Shown here: piece after piece, positions 56,727 through 64,000 of the stretch
Position numbering within the stretch: the stretch's first letter is position 1
Layout: each line of letters opens with the position of its first letter
NCBI RefSeq assembly: GCF_025833875.1
Contig: NZ_JAOYOD010000001.1
Location: 1 to 64,000, forward strand
Length of the DNA stretch: 64,000 nucleotides
Reading direction: 5' to 3'
Source of the DNA: Reichenbachiella ulvae
Lineage (GTDB): Bacteria; Bacteroidota; Bacteroidia; Cytophagales; Cyclobacteriaceae
Program-made: the position numbers and the translations under genes
The notes under the pieces: generated by a model
The model's database searches: none
Told to the model about the DNA's origin: nothing
What the model saw: the letters and a program-made list of their open reading frames with translations, nothing else

Positions 56727-57842
56727 TTATCCGTTGGAGTCACCTCTTTTGACGGGCTCTGTTTTATTCCAAACTTTGATTTCATCCTCTTTGCTGACAC
56801 CAGAAATCACTTCGGTATTGATGCCATCAGATAAACCAAGTTTGAGGTATTGCTTTTCGTACTCTTGCTCTCCTTTTTTCACTTCAACAAAAGCACTGTC
56901 CGAGTTAGGGACATATTGTACCCATTCTTCTTTGATCGAAAGGACAGAGTCTCTGCTCTCAAGTACCATGGTAGCATTCGCACTGTAACCGGCACGTACG
57001 AATTGATCTCCAGAAAGCGTTACATCCGCTTTGATTTCGAATTGTACTGCTCCATTTTCTTCTGTTCCCTTAGGAGCGATAAATCTCAGAATGGCGTCAT
57101 ATTCGTGATCGTCGATGGCTGCCAAACTTATTTTTAGCGGCATACCTACTTTTAGCTTCCCAACTTCTGCTTCATCTACTTTTCCTTCGAAAATCATTTT
57201 GTCCAGATCTGCGATGATTGCAATGGTAGTCCCTTGGTTGAAGTTGTTACTTTCGATTACCTGATCTCCTTTTTTAACTGGGATGTCGATGATCGTCCCT
57301 GTCACAGTCGCACGGATATTGGTATTAGCTGCTCCACCACCTGCTGTACCTAGCTTGATGATTTGCAGGTCATTTCTCGCATTAGCCAATTCTTGCTTGG
57401 CTTGCGAGTAGCTCAATTCCGCACTGTTAAAGGCCTGATCAGCAATTATACCCTTTTCGTAGAGTTTTTTGTTTCGGTTGTATTCCAACTCAGCATTTTT
57501 CAATACGATTTCTGCATTGCTAACACGCCCTTTGGCGCTGTTGAGAGAGGCTTCATTCGGGACGACCTTGATTTTAGCAATCAAGTCGCCTGTTTTCACT
57601 TCCTCACCTTCTTCTAGTAGCACATCCTCTATGATACCTGAAAGGTTGGGTTTAATCTCCACCTCATCTTCAGGTATTACCTTTCCGGTAGCCACTGTCT
57701 TGTTTTGGATAGTTGCCTTAAAAGCCTTGGCCGTTTCGAACTCTATGACCGCTTTTTGATTGGATTTGACAAAGAAGTATGCAGCATATCCTGCACCCGC
57801 CAGGAATATGATGATCAATAAAACTTTTAGTACCTTTTTCAT
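56727..57842 (-). CDS. Efflux periplasmic adaptor (MacA/HlyD-like)
   Basis: A 371-residue protein. An N-terminal membrane anchor (about 5-24) is followed by a lipoyl/barrel-sandwich half (ATGKVIPEDEVEIKPNLSGIIEDVLLEEG), a coiled-coil hairpin (about 85-150, with KNAELEYNRNKKLYEKGIIADQ), the second lipoyl half and a beta-barrel. This is the membrane-fusion protein that bridges the permeases to TolC. I chose the ATG at 57842, directly before the membrane anchor; a GTG at 57896 would add 18 residues. The operon order is ATPase, permease, permease, adaptor, TolC. Confidence 0.9.
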   Translation of the reverse strand: MKKVLKVLLIIIFLAGAGYAAYFFVKSNQKAVIEFETAKAFKATIQNKTVATGKVIPEDEVEIKPNLSGIIEDVLLEEGEEVKTGDLIAKIKVVPNEASLNSAKGRVSNAEIVLKNAELEYNRNKKLYEKGIIADQAFNSAELSYSQAKQELANARNDLQIIKLGTAGGGAANTNIRATVTGTIIDIPVKKGDQVIESNNFNQGTTIAIIADLDKMIFEGKVDEAEVGKLKVGMPLKISLAAIDDHEYDAILRFIAPKGTEENGAVQFEIKADVTLSGDQFVRAGYSANATMVLESRDSVLSIKEEWVQYVPNSDSAFVEVKKGEQEYEKQYLKLGLSDGINTEVISGVSKEDEIKVWNKTEPVKRGDSNG

Positions 57843-57925
57843 TTGTATGTAATCTGTTTTTAATAGGTCACTTGGAATCTCTATGAAATACTTCACCCTG
57901 CTGGAATGAAGTACTTATTTAGATT

Positions 57926-58021
57926 TCATTTGATTTGAATTGTTTTGGTTTTACCACAGACTTCTTTCATTAAGTCATGGCTCAGCATGAGCAATCTGTT
58001 CAGTTGGTTATATGTTTTCAT
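57926..58021 (-). CDS. Possible 31-residue peptide between permease and adaptor genes
   Basis: An ATG-started frame (MKTYNQLNRLLMLSHDLMK onward, ending QIK) lies in the 209-base gap between the second permease and the adaptor, on the operon strand and 30 bases after the permease stop. It has no signal or membrane helix. Nothing but position supports it; the gap may simply be a leader or internal promoter region. Confidence 0.2.
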   Translation of the reverse strand: MKTYNQLNRLLMLSHDLMKEVCGKTKTIQIK

Positions 58022-58051
58022 GCTTGATTAATTATTAATTGAGTTTTCGAT

Positions 58052-59314
58052 TTATTCTTCTCTTAGTGCGTCTATAGGTTTAATACTAACAGCTCGCTGA
58101 GCAGGAATGAGCCCTATCAGCGTCCCCAAAGACACCATTAGGATCAATGCTCCAAATATCCATTCCAACGGTACGGTCGGATTGGTATAGGGGAAATCAA
58201 TTCCTTGAGTGGCTGAGTTGATCACACTGAGCACCACCGCACCAAGTATGATTCCCATAAAACCTGCCATCATGGTCAAAAAGATAGATTCTAATAAGAT
58301 CTGTCCTCTAACCTCACCAGGAGTAGCACCTAATGCTCTTCTAATTCCTAATTCTCTGGTTCGTTCTTTGACCGAAATAAGAAGGATGTTGCCAATACCG
58401 ATCACACCGGCCAAAATGGTTCCAACTCCCACTACCAGAGATAAAAATGTCATGCCTTTGGTGAATCCCATGATTCGGTTGAACATTTCGCCCAGATTAA
58501 ATGAACCAATGGCTCGCTCGTCTTCTGGTGCTACTCTATGGATTTCCTTGAGTACTTTTTTGATGTCCTTTTCTACCTGAATCACATCAGCTTCTGGATA
58601 AGCTGCAATTGCAAACCAGCCTACCCGATCCCCTTTGTTGTAGAGTTTGCTGAAGGTGGTAAATGGGATATAAATATCACTATCACTTTGCATGCCGCCA
58701 CCTTCTGTGGTTTTGTGGACACCTACTACCTGAAAAAATATTCCATCAATTCTGATGAATTTCCCTACAGGCTTTTCATCTTTTTCGAAGAGCTCATCAC
58801 GGGTTCTTTCTCCTATGACACAGACTTTACTGGCATTCTCAATATCTCGATCATTGAGGAATCGCCCTCCGTCAAATATTTTCTTGGCATCTATCTTAGC
58901 CAGGATGGGAAAATCTCCATAAGTGGTATAGGATCCGCTTTTGGTGCCATAGACAGTCATGGCTGGCGCACTGCCCCAGTTTCCTGTGTTGTTTCGAGGC
59001 GCGATGTATTGAATTTCAGGAACTTTAGATCTTAAAATGTCTACATCTCCCAACTTCAGACTGAAGTATCTTCCTCTTTTAAATCCGTCATAGGGAACGC
59101 TCGTATTACGAGTCCACACAAACATACTGTTCATGGCCATGCCTTTGAATTCACGTTCGAACCCATTGTCCATGCCTTTGGCAGCTCCTGAAAGTACGAT
59201 ATAGATGAAAATACCCCAAAGTACTCCAATCACCGTAATGATGGTTCTAGCCTTGTTTTTTCGAATCGAATCGAAAATCTCTTGCCAGGTGTCTATACTG
59301 AAAATAAAACCCAT
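58052..59314 (-). CDS. MacB/FtsX-type ABC transporter permease (second of two)
   Basis: A 420-residue protein with the MacB permease layout: one N-terminal membrane helix (about 20-42), a large periplasmic domain (about 45-290, MacB_PCD type) and three C-terminal helices. The conserved cytoplasmic loop VKERTRELGIRRALGATPGEV precedes the last two helices, and the end has GLIPAQRAVSIKPIDALREE. There is no fused ATPase; the separate ATPase gene at 60536 should serve it. It is similar to the neighbouring permease gene, two bases upstream in the operon, and the pair may form a heterodimer. Confidence 0.9.
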   Translation of the reverse strand: MGFIFSIDTWQEIFDSIRKNKARTIITVIGVLWGIFIYIVLSGAAKGMDNGFEREFKGMAMNSMFVWTRNTSVPYDGFKRGRYFSLKLGDVDILRSKVPEIQYIAPRNNTGNWGSAPAMTVYGTKSGSYTTYGDFPILAKIDAKKIFDGGRFLNDRDIENASKVCVIGERTRDELFEKDEKPVGKFIRIDGIFFQVVGVHKTTEGGGMQSDSDIYIPFTTFSKLYNKGDRVGWFAIAAYPEADVIQVEKDIKKVLKEIHRVAPEDERAIGSFNLGEMFNRIMGFTKGMTFLSLVVGVGTILAGVIGIGNILLISVKERTRELGIRRALGATPGEVRGQILLESIFLTMMAGFMGIILGAVVLSVINSATQGIDFPYTNPTVPLEWIFGALILMVSLGTLIGLIPAQRAVSIKPIDALREE

Positions 59315-59316
59315 AC

Positions 59317-60546
59317 TTATTCGTCTCTTAGTGCTACGATTGGTTTGATCCTTGCTGCTCTTCGTGCGGGTATATAGCCTGCTATAGCTCCGAACAAAAC
59401 GAGTGCGAGTGTGGCTGCTATACCTGTATTCATGTCCAGATAAGGATTCGTAATAAAATAATCTTTGAGCTTGTCGCCCACCGACTGCAACACCATCACA
59501 CCGGCAAATAACCCTAAATAGCCAGCTATAATGGTGATAAAAATAGATTCTTGAAGGATCATCCCTGTTACAGTAGCAGGTGTGGCTCCCAGTGCTTTTC
59601 TTATGCCCAGTTCTTTGGTTCTCTCTTTGACAGTGAACACCATGATGTTGCTAATGCCTATGACTCCAGCGATTAGTGTACCCAGTCCCACTAGCGAAAC
59701 AATGATCTGCAGCACAGTCGCCAATTGCTGATTTTGCTGGAAGTTTTCTGCTACATTTCTGAAATAGATTCCTGCTTGATCTTCTGGATTAACAAAGTGG
59801 CGCTCTTTCATGAATTCCTGAAGCTTGTAATAGAATCCCATGGCACCCATATAGCCGATTTCTGGTTTGAAACCAATCACGATTTGATTGATTTTGTCAT
59901 TGTTCATCTCATTCAGCTGCAGCGTGGTATAGGGCATATATGCTGTTCTCTCTTCTCTGTCTCCACCATCGTCCTGAAATACGCCTATTATCTTATAGTT
60001 ACTGTTTCTCATATCAATGAACTTTCCAAGGGCATCTTGACCATCGAAAAGATCTTGCTCTATGAGTCTACCAATCACTATGTATTTCTCTTTTTTTAGA
60101 ATGTCCTTTTCATTGATATAGCGTCCTTTCATCATGATGGTTTTTTCCAAAAATTGATGAGGAGGGGCTACAGCCCGAACAGGGTAGGTGTTAGATTCAC
60201 CCTCGTATTTAAATTCGAAATTGCGATAGATACGAGGCGTGATATATTGGATGAATGGAGCAAATTCTTCTAATATCACTTCTAAATCCTCATTGTCAAA
60301 CTCAATCTGCCTGTTGGATTTGTATCCTTTATAGGGCATAGTGGTTCGGTTGGGATAGATGAAAATGGTATTGGTCGCATCATCCATAAAGAACTCTTGG
60401 AAAGTGTTCTTCAATCCATTGCCAAATCCAAAAAGTATCACAAATATGAAAATCCCTAATGCAACGGTAAAGCCAGATAAGGAGGTTCTAAGTTTGTTTT
60501 TGGATATGGCCTGAAATATCTCTTGCCAGCGATCTCTACTGAACAT
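59317..60546 (-). CDS. MacB/FtsX-type ABC transporter permease (first of two)
   Basis: A 409-residue protein with the same layout as the following permease: N-terminal helix, periplasmic MacB_PCD-type domain, three C-terminal helices, VKERTKELGIRKALGATPATV and YIPARRAARIKPIVALRDE. I chose the ATG at 60546, which gives the start MFSRDRWQEIFQAISKNKLRTS that lines up with the paralogue's DTWQEIFDSIRKNKARTI; an ATG at 60597 is possible. It overlaps the ATPase gene by 11 bases, a sign of coupled translation. Confidence 0.9.
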   Translation of the reverse strand: MFSRDRWQEIFQAISKNKLRTSLSGFTVALGIFIFVILFGFGNGLKNTFQEFFMDDATNTIFIYPNRTTMPYKGYKSNRQIEFDNEDLEVILEEFAPFIQYITPRIYRNFEFKYEGESNTYPVRAVAPPHQFLEKTIMMKGRYINEKDILKKEKYIVIGRLIEQDLFDGQDALGKFIDMRNSNYKIIGVFQDDGGDREERTAYMPYTTLQLNEMNNDKINQIVIGFKPEIGYMGAMGFYYKLQEFMKERHFVNPEDQAGIYFRNVAENFQQNQQLATVLQIIVSLVGLGTLIAGVIGISNIMVFTVKERTKELGIRKALGATPATVTGMILQESIFITIIAGYLGLFAGVMVLQSVGDKLKDYFITNPYLDMNTGIAATLALVLFGAIAGYIPARRAARIKPIVALRDE

Positions 60547-61240
60547 GTTTTTCTGCTCTAACTTGTTCGACTTTGGTATCCTCTGTAATGACCCCATCCT
60601 TCAGTCGGATGATGCGCTTACACATATGAGCAATATCCTCTTCGTGTGTCACGATCAAGATGGTCTTGCCTTCATCGTTGATCTTTTGAATCAAATCCAT
60701 CACCTCATAGGAAGTAGTGGAATCTAATGCCCCCGTCGGCTCATCTGCCAACAGAACTTTGGGAGTCGCTGCTAGTGCTCTGGCAATGGCAACCCTTTGT
60801 TTTTGTCCCCCAGACATTTCGCTTGGTAGGTGATCTGCCCACTGTCCCAGGCCTACTTTCTCCAGATATTGAAGCGCTATTTGATGTCTTTCTTTTCGGT
60901 TTACTTTTTGGTAAAGTAAGGGAAGGGCTACATTGTCGGTGGCAGATTTGTAATTGATCAGGTTGAAGGACTGAAACACAAATCCCAAAAATTTGTTTCT
61001 GTAGTTGGCAGCTTTAGTTTCATTCAGGTTTTTGATCAAGACATTGTCCAGGATGTACTCACCTGTATCTGCCTCGTCTAGCATTCCCAGTATGTTGAGT
61101 AAAGTTGATTTCCCTGATCCGGACGAACCCATAATCGCTACGAGTTCTCCCTCTTCGATATGTAGGTTAATCCCTTTTAATACTTTCAAGGAATTACTAC
61201 CCATTTGATAAGACTTGTGTACGTCTTTAACTTCTATCAT
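60536..61240 (-). CDS. ABC transporter ATPase (MacB/LolD type)
   Basis: A 234-residue ATPase with Walker A GSSGSGKST, a Q-loop in VFQSFNLI, the signature MSGGQKQRVAIARAL, Walker B VLLADEPTGALD and the switch His in IVTHEED. This is the LolD/MacB/FtsE class that works with FtsX-type permeases to drive transport or mechanical work across the periplasm rather than simple import. It begins the five-gene operon and is followed with overlap by the permeases, adaptor and TolC protein. Substrates of such systems include antibiotics, peptides, lipids and heme; none can be chosen here. Confidence 0.93.
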   Translation of the reverse strand: MIEVKDVHKSYQMGSNSLKVLKGINLHIEEGELVAIMGSSGSGKSTLLNILGMLDEADTGEYILDNVLIKNLNETKAANYRNKFLGFVFQSFNLINYKSATDNVALPLLYQKVNRKERHQIALQYLEKVGLGQWADHLPSEMSGGQKQRVAIARALAATPKVLLADEPTGALDSTTSYEVMDLIQKINDEGKTILIVTHEEDIAHMCKRIIRLKDGVITEDTKVEQVRAEKHVQ

Positions 61241-61600
61241 GGGATGGATGGATTGTTTTAAGTTTTTTTAAATTGACCTTTGGCCTATTAGTATCGGGGT
61301 GCTGAGCTTTATTACAGTTAAAGTTAAAAAATGTAAAAATCTTTTCTTTACTACAAGATGCGAACTGTAAGTCAAAGGTTGCCTATATCCATTAATTGCT
61401 TCTAGCAGACATCATTTCCGTTATATTGACGGTTTTTCGAATTTACCGTTCGGCGTTAGATATACCCTTCTTAGCTAATATATTTCTCCCCCATTTTGGA
61501 GACAAATACTTTTATACTTGTGAATATGAGTTCAATCCCTACTGAACAGTATTCGGCAGAGATAGTTCTCAGGGATTGAGCATGAAATGAATAGATAATA
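61241..61600. other. 360-bp divergent intergenic region
   Basis: It separates the efflux operon (minus) from the hexosaminidase gene (plus). It has a cluster of CCGT/ACGG half-sites at about 61418-61449, including ACGGT and ACCGT arms around TTCGAA. A weak plus-strand promoter-like pair (TTTG at 61495, TATACTTG at 61513) is closer together than usual. No gene or RNA is seen. Confidence 0.35.
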
Positions 61601-63661
61601 ATGAAGAAGATATTATTTGCGATCGTTTGTCTTTGGAGTAGTGCTGTGATGGCACAAAATACAAATGGTATTGAGAATCTGATGCCATGGCCTAAGCAAA
61701 TCGAGATTGGAGAGGGGAAGTTTAGATTAGATGAGAGTTTTGAGTTGGGGATGATGGGTTTTCAGTCACCCAGACTCATTGCCGCCTCTACTCGATACAT
61801 CGATCGCATGACCAACCGAACAGGCTTGTTCTTAGACCAGGGCTGGATCACAGCGGCAGATTCTAATGCTTCTGCTTCCTTGATTATTGAGGTAGAAAGA
61901 GAAGGAGAGGTGCTGTTAGGTGAGGATGAAAGCTATCAACTGACCATCGATGAGAACCAGATCCGATTATTAGCTACTACCGATATTGGTGCTGTCCGTG
62001 GATTTCAAACCTTGTTTCAACTCATTTCCATAGATGAAAAAGGCTATTATTTGCCACAGGTAGACATAGTAGATGAGCCAAGATTTCAATGGAGGGGATT
62101 GATGATAGACGCCTCACGTCATTTTCAGCCGGTGGGTGTGATTAAGCGGAATTTGGATGGCATGGAAGCTGTAAAGCTGAATGTGCTGCATCTTCATCTT
62201 TGTGATGACCATGGTTATAGAGTGGAGTCAAAGAAATTTCCTAAGCTGAATGAGTTGGCCTCAGAAGGGCAATACTATACGGTAGAAGAGCTAAAAGGAA
62301 TCATAAAGTATGCTGCAGACCGTGGGATACGAGTAATGCCCGAAATCGATGTGCCAGGACATGCTTCAGCCCTGCTCACCGCCTTTCCAGAATTGGGAAG
62401 CAAAGACACGACTTACTCGCTGGTTCGAAATGCCGGAGTTTTCGATCCTACTTTGAATCCTATCAAGGAGGAAACCTATGAGTTTTTGGATCAGCTGTTT
62501 GGAGAGGTTGCTGAGATATTTCCAGATCCCTATTTCCATATCGGGGGAGATGAAAATGAAGGACATCACTGGGATCAAAACCAGGAGATACAGGCTTTCA
62601 TGAAAGCCAATGGACTAAAAAACAATCATGAGCTACAGACTTATTTCAATCAACATCTCTTCGAGATTTTAGGCAAGTATGATAAATACATGATGGGCTG
62701 GGATGAAATCCATACGGAAGGCATCCCGAAAGAGACGGTGATTCATTCCTGGAGAGGAGGGGGGCAAGATTTGGCGGATACCACCACCTTATTTGCTGCA
62801 GCCAGACAAGGCTACAAAACAGTGCTGTCCAATGGATACTATATAGATCTGATGCGACCAGCGTCGCATCATTATCTCAGAGACCCATATTTTGGATATG
62901 AATTAGAGGACGAGATGAAAAACAATATTCTGGGTGGTGAAGCGACACAGTGGAGTGAATTGGTGGTTCCATTGACAGTCGATAGCAGAATCTGGCCTAG
63001 AATGGGTGCGATAGCAGAACGTTTTTGGTCACCTGCTGAAATACGGGATGTTAGAGATATGTACAGCAGAATGTTCAAGCTTTCATTGATTTTAGAGCAT
63101 TATGGCTTGCAGCATATTGCGGGCAAGGATATCCTACTGAGGAACCTTGCCAATTCAAGAAATGTAGAACCTGTTCGAATCCTGGTAGATGTATTGGAGC
63201 CGATGAAGGGATATACAAGAAACGCCGGAGGTTTTATGTACGATGTGTTTTCTCCCTATACCAAACTAGCTGATGCTACTACTGCTGATGCCTTGGATGC
63301 TTTGAAGATGGATTATTTGGTGGAGGATTATAAAGACAGAAAAATTGGTTCAGATGCTCTGGTAGCTCAATTTAATCTATGGGAATCCAACGATGAGGCC
63401 CTTCGAGCGATTGTTTTGCAATCACCGATACTGGATCAGGCATTGCCTCATAGTGCCAACTTGAAAATCCTTTCTCAAGATGCGCTGGTCGCCATCGAGC
63501 ATATTGATTCGGGACGAAAACCAAGCAAGAAATGGTATAAAGAAGCCCTCCAACACCTGGAGGAGGCAAAGAGTCAAAGTGGAAGAGTAGAGTTGCAGAT
63601 CATCGACCCAGTGGCAGAGCTGGTCGAGATGACCCAAACCATTCGTTCCAACCAAGATTAG
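61601..63661 (+). CDS. Beta-N-acetylhexosaminidase, glycoside hydrolase family 20
   Basis: A 686-residue protein with a signal peptide (MKKILFAIVCLWSSAVMAQ). It has a GH20b-type N-terminal domain (about 25-150) and the GH20 catalytic barrel (about 155-490) with RGLMIDASRHFQP, VLHLHLCDDHGYRVE, PEIDVPGHASALL and the catalytic Asp317-Glu318 pair in HIGGDENEG. A C-terminal region of about 190 residues is not assigned. It removes terminal GlcNAc or GalNAc by substrate-assisted catalysis, probably in the periplasm or at the surface, for chitin, peptidoglycan or glycan use. There is no T9SS domain. It stands alone, with a terminator after it. Confidence 0.92.
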   Translation: MKKILFAIVCLWSSAVMAQNTNGIENLMPWPKQIEIGEGKFRLDESFELGMMGFQSPRLIAASTRYIDRMTNRTGLFLDQGWITAADSNASASLIIEVEREGEVLLGEDESYQLTIDENQIRLLATTDIGAVRGFQTLFQLISIDEKGYYLPQVDIVDEPRFQWRGLMIDASRHFQPVGVIKRNLDGMEAVKLNVLHLHLCDDHGYRVESKKFPKLNELASEGQYYTVEELKGIIKYAADRGIRVMPEIDVPGHASALLTAFPELGSKDTTYSLVRNAGVFDPTLNPIKEETYEFLDQLFGEVAEIFPDPYFHIGGDENEGHHWDQNQEIQAFMKANGLKNNHELQTYFNQHLFEILGKYDKYMMGWDEIHTEGIPKETVIHSWRGGGQDLADTTTLFAAARQGYKTVLSNGYYIDLMRPASHHYLRDPYFGYELEDEMKNNILGGEATQWSELVVPLTVDSRIWPRMGAIAERFWSPAEIRDVRDMYSRMFKLSLILEHYGLQHIAGKDILLRNLANSRNVEPVRILVDVLEPMKGYTRNAGGFMYDVFSPYTKLADATTADALDALKMDYLVEDYKDRKIGSDALVAQFNLWESNDEALRAIVLQSPILDQALPHSANLKILSQDALVAIEHIDSGRKPSKKWYKEALQHLEEAKSQSGRVELQIIDPVAELVEMTQTIRSNQD

Positions 63662-63696
63662 TTTTAGTTTATTAGTTTAAAAATAGAGTCGAGGTG

Positions 63697-63735
63697 ATAG
63701 GCGCTGTGGTGTGAGACTGCAGCGCCCTATTTTTT
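63697..63735 (+). terminator. Rho-independent terminator after the hexosaminidase gene
   Basis: ATAGGCGCTG (63697-63706) pairs with CAGCGCCCTAT (63720-63730), with one bulged base, around a 13-base loop, and a run of six T follows. It begins 35 bases after the stop codon. Confidence 0.8.
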
Positions 63736-63875
63736 GGAGAGCTTACTGGTTGGGTTCATTAAAATTCCATTAGAATTAGATAATATGCTTTTTAAGTCTC
63801 TGTTAAGAATGGTCTAGAATCTTTAACTTTCCTATCTTGGCGTGCTCGTAACGCTGCGTTCAAGAATTCAAAATC

Positions 63876-64000
63876 GTGAAGAAAGTATTATTAGTTGAAG
63901 ATGATAGTCATGTTTGTTCTTTTATCAACAAAGGACTTCAAGAAGAGGGCTATGGTGTCACTGTAGCTATGGATGGTAAACAGGGACTTGATTTTGCCCT
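63876..64000 (+). CDS. Response regulator, N-terminal part only (cut by window end)
   Basis: The first 41 codons of a receiver domain: MKKVLLVEDDSHVCSFI, with the acidic pair (EDD) after strand 1, then KGLQEEGYGVTVAMDGKQGLDFA. The wording is typical of OmpR/PhoB-type regulators, but the output domain lies outside the window. The GTG at 63876 is the start that puts strand 1 directly at the N terminus. Confidence 0.8.
   Translation, partial: MKKVLLVEDDSHVCSFINKGLQEEGYGVTVAMDGKQGLDFA

Noticed and set aside
58209..60099. Long open frames antisense to the efflux permease genes (up to 165 codons)
   Set aside because: They lie fully inside strongly supported permease genes on the other strand and resemble no family; they are shadows of biased codon use.

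Overview
The window looks like chromosomal DNA of a Bacteroidota bacterium, probably a marine, polysaccharide-producing member of the Cytophagia; the genus cannot be read from the sequence. The signs are AT-rich DNA with few Shine-Dalgarno sequences, at least five very large secreted proteins ending in type IX secretion (T9SS) type A sorting domains, an STN/carboxypeptidase-regulatory/TonB receptor, a DUF4249 lipoprotein, and one promoter with near-ideal Bacteroidota spacing (TTTG-N19-TAnnTTTG at 44983-45013).

Region 1 (1-20.4 kb) mixes surface-polysaccharide genes with giant secreted proteins. It opens with two tandem, almost identical copies of a secreted beta-helix/PKD protein; the first is cut by the window edge. 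Then come a membrane-anchored EEP-family hydrolase, a PAPS sulfotransferase, and a pentose-lipid set: a UbiA-type phosphoribosyl-polyprenol synthase, a GT-C membrane glycosyltransferase and a DprE2-like reductase. Next are a 2110-residue double esterase (CE1-like plus SGNH) and a 1432-residue protein with three LamG units.

Region 2 (20.8-44.9 kb) is an exopolysaccharide or O-antigen locus. It has three cytoplasmic or membrane glycosyltransferases, two tandem ~2300-residue secreted esterase/lectin proteins (the first broken by a one-base frameshift), an OafA-type acyltransferase, a 41-residue membrane peptide, a Wzy/WaaL-type polymerase or ligase, an MBOAT acyltransferase with its SGNH partner, and a convergent two-gene operon in which a response regulator is followed by a priming sugar transferase carrying its own receiver-like domain. 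The layout suggests an acylated and possibly sulfated surface polysaccharide, made together with secreted esterases and lectins that could bind or trim it.

Region 3 (45.3-52.8 kb) is an Fe-S type Rrf2 regulator followed by a TonB receptor operon (247-residue or shorter exported protein, TonB receptor, DUF4249 lipoprotein, MG2-domain protein). AT-rich perfect palindromes precede both the regulator and the operon. Region 4 (52.8-61.2 kb) is a TPR histidine kinase and a MacAB-TolC-like efflux operon with two separate FtsX-type permeases. Region 5 (61.6-64 kb) has a GH20 hexosaminidase and the start of a response regulator cut by the window edge.

I saw no rRNA or tRNA gene, CRISPR array, transposase or integrase. 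Five convergent gene pairs abut or overlap at their stop codons. All functions are assigned by reading the sequence and recalling family motifs; no database search was run.
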